From the NCBI GenBank assembly GCA_016875255.1, contig VGRU01000173.1:1-7886 (forward strand): a stretch of 7,886 bases of DNA, in the 5' to 3' direction. A program made the position numbers and the translations under genes. Positions 5,146 through 7,886 of the stretch are shown here, piece by piece (positions within the stretch are counted from its first letter, which is position 1; every line of letters starts with the position of its first letter). The notes below the pieces were generated by a model. It searched no databases and was not told the origin of the DNA. It saw only the letters and a program-made list of their open reading frames with translations. The DNA comes from Deltaproteobacteria bacterium. GTDB lineage: Bacteria > Desulfobacterota > BSN033 > UBA1163.

Positions 5146-6774
5146 TTGGAAGATCGGGATTCAGAAAAAACTTTCCTATTTGAGCCAAATGAAGATCCCA
5201 TCCTTCTGTCCGAGGAGCTGGATATCGACCTATTGGGCGAGTTTCCGGTAATCGCATTGGAGAATGAAAGCCTTCGTCTATCGGAAGAGGACGATGCGGC
5301 TGGAGCGGGCTATGTCGGCCTCCAGGGGAAGATGGTCGATCCTGTCCGGATTTATTTGAAGGAGATGGGATCCTTCCCTTTATTGACCCGCGAGGGAGAA
5401 GTGGAGGTGGCCAAAAGGATTGAAAACGGACAGCAAGAAATCCTTCGTGTGGTTCTCAACTGTCCCATTGCGATCAAGGAAATCATCACTCTTGGGAAGA
5501 TCCTCCGGGCCGGCAAGGCCAAGGTCGGTGAGATCACGAATGAAATTGATGATGAAGTGATCAATGTTAAAGAAGAGAAGTTTCAAAAAAGAAGGGTGCT
5601 TTATCTCATTGATAAAATTAGGAAGGAAACAAACAACATTCAACTTCTTCATAAGAGATGGAGGGCCTTGAAAAAGAAATCTTCTAAAAAGAAGATAGAG
5701 GAGGAGATCTGCAGAAAACAGGCTGAAATACTCCTGGCATTTAAACGGATCAACCTAAGGGGAGAGCAGATTGACAGGATTCTACGGGGACTCAAGCAGT
5801 TGAATATCCAAATGGAGAAGGCCCAGCAGGAGTTAAAAAAATATGGAGGTCCTTCAGGAAGTTCAATCCGGGGAATGAAAAATCCGAGGCTCCATCGGGG
5901 GAACTTGAAACGAAAAGATGGGGAGGAGAGGAACAGGCTCGTCCGGAATATCAAGCGTAAAATAAGCAGGATAGAGGCGGAGTGCGGCCTCTCTTCAAGC
6001 CAGCTTAAAGAGGCTCTCAGGGCGATCGCGAAAGAGGAGGCCCGGGTGAATGAGGCGAAGGCCGAATTGATCAAGGCCAACCTGAGATTGGTCATCTCCA
6101 TTGCCAAGAGATATATGAATCGGGGGCTTCAGTTTCTCGATTTGATTCAAGAAGGGAATATCGGGTTAATGAGGGCCGTGGAGAAGTTCGAATACCAGAG
6201 GGGCTATAAGTTCGGCACCTATGCCACGTGGTGGGTTCGCCAGGCCATCACCCGTGCCATTGCCGATCAGGCCCGCACCATTCGCATCCCCGTCCATATG
6301 ATCGAAGTGATCAACAAATTGAACCGGACCTCTCGGAACCTCGTGCAGGAAATGGGAAGGGAACCGACCCTCGAGGAAGTCGCTGAAAAAATGGGGGTGT
6401 CTCTTCCCCACATTCAGAAGATTTTGAAGGCGAGCAAAAAAACCATCTCGCTCGAAACCCCCATCGGCGAGGAGGAGGAGAGCCGTCTGGAAGATTTTAT
6501 TGAAGATAAGGAATCCATTTCTCCCCAGGATGCCACCATCAGTTCCAATCTGGTGAAACAGATTCAAAGCGTTTTTTCCACTCTGGATAAGCGGGAGGAA
6601 AAGATTCTGAGGATGCGGTTCGGGATTGGAGAGAAACACGATCATACCCTCGAGGAGGTCGGGCAGGAGTTTAACGTCACACGGGAACGAATCCGGCAGA
6701 TTGAGGAAAAGGCGCTGAAGAAATTAAGACATCCCAGCCGGGCAGAGAAATTGAAAAGTTTTACCGAATATTAA
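5146..6774 (+). CDS. rpoD: Primary RNA polymerase sigma factor RpoD (sigma-70)
   Basis: This is the housekeeping sigma factor that directs RNA polymerase to -10/-35 promoters. Region 1.2 is at about residues 65-95 ([21 protein letters not shown]). Region 2 is at about 305-375, with [29 protein letters not shown] and the -10 recognition and melting segment [15 protein letters not shown]. Region 3 is at about 383-460, and region 4 at about 465-535 with the -35 helix-turn-helix [14 protein letters not shown]. Region 1.1 is barely recognisable: only about 60 acidic residues precede region 1.2. Between regions 1.2 and 2 lies a non-conserved segment of about 200 residues, very lysine-rich and probably helical. 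At 542 residues it is shorter than E. coli RpoD (613). The start is taken as TTG at 5146, with AGGAG at 5135-5139 and a 6-nt spacer; another in-frame TTG lies at 5128 but has a poorer ribosome site. dnaG and rpsU, frequent neighbours elsewhere, are not adjacent. Confidence 0.95.
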   Translation: MEDRDSEKTFLFEPNEDPILLSEELDIDLLGEFPVIALENESLRLSEEDDAAGAGYVGLQGKMVDPVRIYLKEMGSFPLLTREGEVEVAKRIENGQQEILRVVLNCPIAIKEIITLGKILRAGKAKVGEITNEIDDEVINVKEEKFQKRRVLYLIDKIRKETNNIQLLHKRWRALKKKSSKKKIEEEICRKQAEILLAFKRINLRGEQIDRILRGLKQLNIQMEKAQQELKKYGGPSGSSIRGMKNPRLHRGNLKRKDGEERNRLVRNIKRKISRIEAECGLSSSQLKEALRAIAKEEARVNEAKAELIKANLRLVISIAKRYMNRGLQFLDLIQEGNIGLMRAVEKFEYQRGYKFGTYATWWVRQAITRAIADQARTIRIPVHMIEVINKLNRTSRNLVQEMGREPTLEEVAEKMGVSLPHIQKILKASKKTISLETPIGEEEESRLEDFIEDKESISPQDATISSNLVKQIQSVFSTLDKREEKILRMRFGIGEKHDHTLEEVGQEFNVTRERIRQIEEKALKKLRHPSRAEKLKSFTEY

Positions 6775-6806
6775 GAGAGCTCTGGAAAATGATTACAGGC
6801 TCTCTT
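6773..6806 (+). terminator. Hairpin at the end of rpoD, weak terminator candidate
   Basis: AAGAGAGC (6773-6780, overlapping the stop codon) pairs with GCTCTCTT (6799-6806), and CTG/CAG extends the stem past a single bulged base. No T-run follows, so it may stabilise the 3' end or mark a Rho-dependent stop rather than act as an intrinsic terminator. Confidence 0.4.
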
Positions 6807-6815
6807 GATTACACA

Positions 6816-6854
6816 CCTGCCTGCCCTGCCTACCGGCAGGCAGGCGCAGGCAGG
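6816..6854. repeat. CCTGCC-type palindromic repeat
   Basis: A 9-bp outer stem (CCTGCCTGC at 6816-6824 with GCAGGCAGG at 6846-6854) encloses a 6-bp inner stem (CCTGCC at 6825-6830 with GGCAGG at 6835-6840), a four-base loop and a 5-nt bulge. It is REP-like, and GC-rich against its AT-rich surroundings. An in-frame upstream extension of the RRM gene would translate it as PACPAYRQAGA, which is repeat sequence rather than protein. Confidence 0.85.
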
Positions 6855-6911
6855 GATTTCAAAAAGAGATTCGAGTTTTTTCAGAAATTTCATTATAAAA
6901 GGAGAGAGACG

Positions 6912-7241
6912 ATGAACATTTATGTGGGAAATTTGTCATTTGACGTTACAGAGGAAAACCTTCAGACAGCCTTTTCAGCCTTCGGGCAGGTCAGCTCAGC
7001 CACCATTGTGAAAGATAAGTATAGCGGCCAACCCCGGGGTTTCGGCTTCGTCGAAATGCCTGATGCAAATGAGGCCAGGACGGCGATTGCAAACCTCAAC
7101 GGGAAAGAACTCAATGGCCGGCAGATGAATGTGAATGAGGCGCGGCCCCGGGCAGACCGGGGAGGCTCAGGAGGCCGTGGCGGGGCCCGTGGGGGAGACC
7201 GTGGGGGAAGATCCAATTTCGGCGGAAGAGGCCGTTATTAA
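6912..7241 (+). CDS. RRM-domain RNA-binding protein with glycine/arginine-rich tail
   Basis: A 109-residue single-RRM protein of the kind found in cyanobacteria and many environmental bacteria, where members bind single-stranded RNA and are often cold-induced. RNP2 is IYVGNL (residues 3-8) and RNP1 is RGFGFVEM (42-49), including the aromatic residues that stack on RNA bases. The domain ends near residue 78; residues 80-109 are almost only Gly, Arg, Ser and Asp in RGG-like repeats (GGRGGARGGDRGGR), a flexible RNA-contacting tail. The ATG at 6912 has AAAAGGAGAG upstream. A longer in-frame version from 6789 would pass through the palindromic repeat and is rejected. It follows rpoD in the same direction after a 137-bp gap; whether they are co-transcribed is unclear. 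Its cellular RNA targets cannot be read from sequence. Confidence 0.95.
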   Translation: MNIYVGNLSFDVTEENLQTAFSAFGQVSSATIVKDKYSGQPRGFGFVEMPDANEARTAIANLNGKELNGRQMNVNEARPRADRGGSGGRGGARGGDRGGRSNFGGRGRY

Positions 7242-7266
7242 GATCGGCTAAACATGTCGGGATAAT

Positions 7267-7323
7267 AAAATGTCTGCGTCCGTTTCACTTCACAAAGAAG
7301 TGTTTTGCCCATAGACATTTTTT
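7267..7323 (+). terminator. Two-tier stem-loop with T-run after the RRM gene
   Basis: An outer 9-bp stem (AAAATGTCT at 7267-7275 with AGACATTTT at 7313-7321) encloses an inner perfect hairpin (CACTTC at 7286-7291 with GAAGTG at 7297-7302, loop ACAAA). The outer 3' arm runs into a T-tract ending at 7323, so it may terminate RRM transcription. The internal loops make it more elaborate than a simple terminator, and it lies 36 nt before the next start codon, so regulation of the zinc-ribbon gene is also possible. Confidence 0.55.
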
Positions 7324-7358
7324 CGATTTCGATCAGCCTCAGGAAAGAAGGGAACAGG

Positions 7359-7523
7359 ATGCAGAGAAGAAGACACACAAGGATGCGAAGTTCAAGGACC
7401 AGCCGCCCAAGCCGTCCAAAATTCTACAGAACCGCATGTGCGGGTTGCGGAAAAGAAGTGGTCCTTCAAGTGGCTCCGCCCGAAGGCAAAACACTGATGT
7501 GCCTGGAGTGTTTTAAAAAATAA
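7359..7523 (+). CDS. Small CxxC-x17-CxxC zinc-ribbon protein
   Basis: A 54-residue protein with a strongly basic N-terminus (nine arginines in the first 24 residues) followed by a compact zinc ribbon, CAGC (C27, C30) and CLEC (C48, C51), separated by 17 residues. Small CxxC-x17-CxxC proteins are widespread in environmental bacteria and lack an established function. The basic tail suggests nucleic-acid or ribosome contact, which is inference. The ATG at 7359 has a purine-rich AAGAAGGGAACAGG upstream; an in-frame TTG at 7305 lies inside the preceding stem-loop and is unlikely. It lies 117 bp downstream of the RRM gene in the same direction, and a joint role in RNA metabolism is plausible but untested. 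Confidence 0.8.
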   Translation: MQRRRHTRMRSSRTSRPSRPKFYRTACAGCGKEVVLQVAPPEGKTLMCLECFKK

Positions 7524-7527
7524 TCTT

Positions 7528-7541
7528 CCTTTTTAAAAAGG
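7528..7541. repeat. Short A/T palindrome after the zinc-ribbon gene
   Basis: CCTTTTTAAAAAGG is a perfect 14-bp palindrome five bases after the zinc-ribbon stop codon. Having no loop bases, it would form only a short hairpin. It may be part of a convergent 3'-end signal between the zinc-ribbon gene and the dehydrogenase remnant. Confidence 0.45.
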
Positions 7542-7576
7542 TTCTTCCGGCATTAGCGTGGGCAAGACGATACCGG

Positions 7577-7613
7577 TCACCCTGAGTCCCGCCCAGGCGG
7601 GATCGAAGGGTGA
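7577..7613. repeat. REP-like palindrome (TCACCCT...AGGGTGA)
   Basis: An outer 7-bp stem (TCACCCT at 7577-7583 with AGGGTGA at 7607-7613) surrounds an inner perfect 7-bp stem (TCCCGCC at 7587-7593 with GGCGGGA at 7596-7602) with a two-base loop. The outer frame CCCTGAG...CGAAGGG is a motif I recall from dispersed palindromes in many environmental bacterial genomes. It ends 5 bp from the stop codon of the dehydrogenase remnant. Confidence 0.85.
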
Positions 7614-7618
7614 AACCG

Positions 7619-7811
7619 TTAAAAAGTGAAGAGTTCGATTCCGCCTGAAACATTGAGCACGATGCCGGTGATGTAGCTGGCTTTGTCCGAGGCTAAAAAG
7701 ACAATCGCATAAGCCACGTCTCCGGGCTCTCCGGGCCTTCTGAAAGCGGTCCGTTTGATCAACCTCTCCCGCACCTCCGGTGACCAACGCAACCTTCCCT
7801 TTGAGCATCAT
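7619..7811 (-). pseudogene. FabG-type short-chain dehydrogenase remnant with internal deletion
   Basis: The minus strand begins with MMLKGKVALVTGGAG, the start of the nucleotide-binding Rossmann fold of 3-oxoacyl-ACP reductases and related SDRs. ATG at 7811 is preceded by AAGGGGG with suitable spacing. After about 15 residues the reading shifts by one base into RERLIKRTAFRRPGEPGDVA and on to FLASDKASYITG and NVSGG, the classical C-terminus of this family, ending in TAA at 7619-7621. Everything between is gone: about 175 of the usual ~245 residues, including the catalytic Ser-Tyr-Lys. The junction lies at about 7762-7780 within GGTGCGGGAGAGG. Both ends remain very close to family consensus, so the loss appears recent, or the deletion could be an assembly error. 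The product would be non-functional. When intact it might have served the fatty-acyl genes at the left end, but that link is speculative. Confidence 0.82.
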
Positions 7812-7886
7812 CTTTTCATCCCCCTTTCAATTCACTGGCTTTAGATTCTCGACGAAAAGCCTTAAGGAATCAAGAGAGCTTTTTAA
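7812..7886. other. Upstream region of the dehydrogenase remnant
   Basis: No gene is visible in the last 75 bp. It holds the ribosome binding site of the dehydrogenase remnant, and a 12-bp stretch AATCAAGAGAGC at 7868-7879 that is the exact reverse complement of 6799-6810 after rpoD. No promoter is clear. Confidence 0.4.

Noticed and set aside
5649..6645. Long minus-strand open frames opposite rpoD
   Set aside because: They are antisense shadows of a strongly conserved rpoD and show no domain-like pattern.
6789..6911. N-terminal extension of the RRM protein
   Set aside because: It would translate the palindromic repeat (PACPAYRQAGA) and lacks a ribosome site, while ATG 6912 has a good one and begins at the RRM fold.
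7533..7766. Continuous 92-codon reading frame from the ATG at 7811
   Set aside because: Beyond residue ~15 it resembles no protein and runs through the REP-like palindrome; the true homologous C-terminus lies in the adjacent frame and ends at 7619.

Overview
The window looks like a chromosomal segment of a free-living, Gram-negative-type bacterium of moderate GC. Protein style (acyl-CoA dehydrogenase ending in an [10 protein letters not shown] motif, an RpoD with a long lysine-rich spacer, a glycine-rich RRM protein, small CxxC zinc ribbons) and the palindromic repeats in nearly every gap recall Desulfobacterota-like or neighbouring environmental lineages. That placement is inference, not proven by any marker here.

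Layout. Positions 1-3771 carry four genes on the minus strand, read from right to left: an acyl-CoA dehydrogenase, a beta-ketoacyl synthase homologue, a small membrane protein that overlaps it by 13 bp, and a FabZ-type 3-hydroxyacyl-ACP dehydratase cut by the left edge. They look like one fatty-acyl or polyketide-type locus continuing beyond position 1. The ketosynthase homologue has none of the Cys-His-His catalytic residues at their expected positions, so it resembles a chain-length-factor (KS-beta) subunit rather than FabF. Two gaps in this block (383-675 and 2361-2541) are filled with inverted repeats.

Positions 3772-4107 form a divergent intergenic region with a 36-bp tandem duplication, a good sigma-70 type promoter and a structured-looking leader. 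To its right, on the plus strand, lie a QueG-like iron-sulfur protein (4108-4908), a strong intrinsic terminator (5007-5051), the primary sigma factor rpoD (5146-6774), a palindromic repeat, an RRM RNA-binding protein with an RGG-like tail (6912-7241), a two-tier stem-loop and a 54-residue CxxC/CxxC zinc-ribbon protein (7359-7523). This right-hand block is mainly expression machinery.

The right end (7619-7811, minus strand) holds the remnant of a FabG-type short-chain dehydrogenase: the first ~15 residues joined out of frame to the last ~50, with the middle deleted. A palindromic repeat abuts its 3' end. No tRNA, rRNA, CRISPR array or insertion-sequence transposase was seen. The most interesting point is the catalytically disarmed ketosynthase next to a dehydratase, an acyl-CoA dehydrogenase with an altered catalytic-base motif and a membrane protein: a possible uncharacterised specialised-lipid or polyene pathway, only partly in view.
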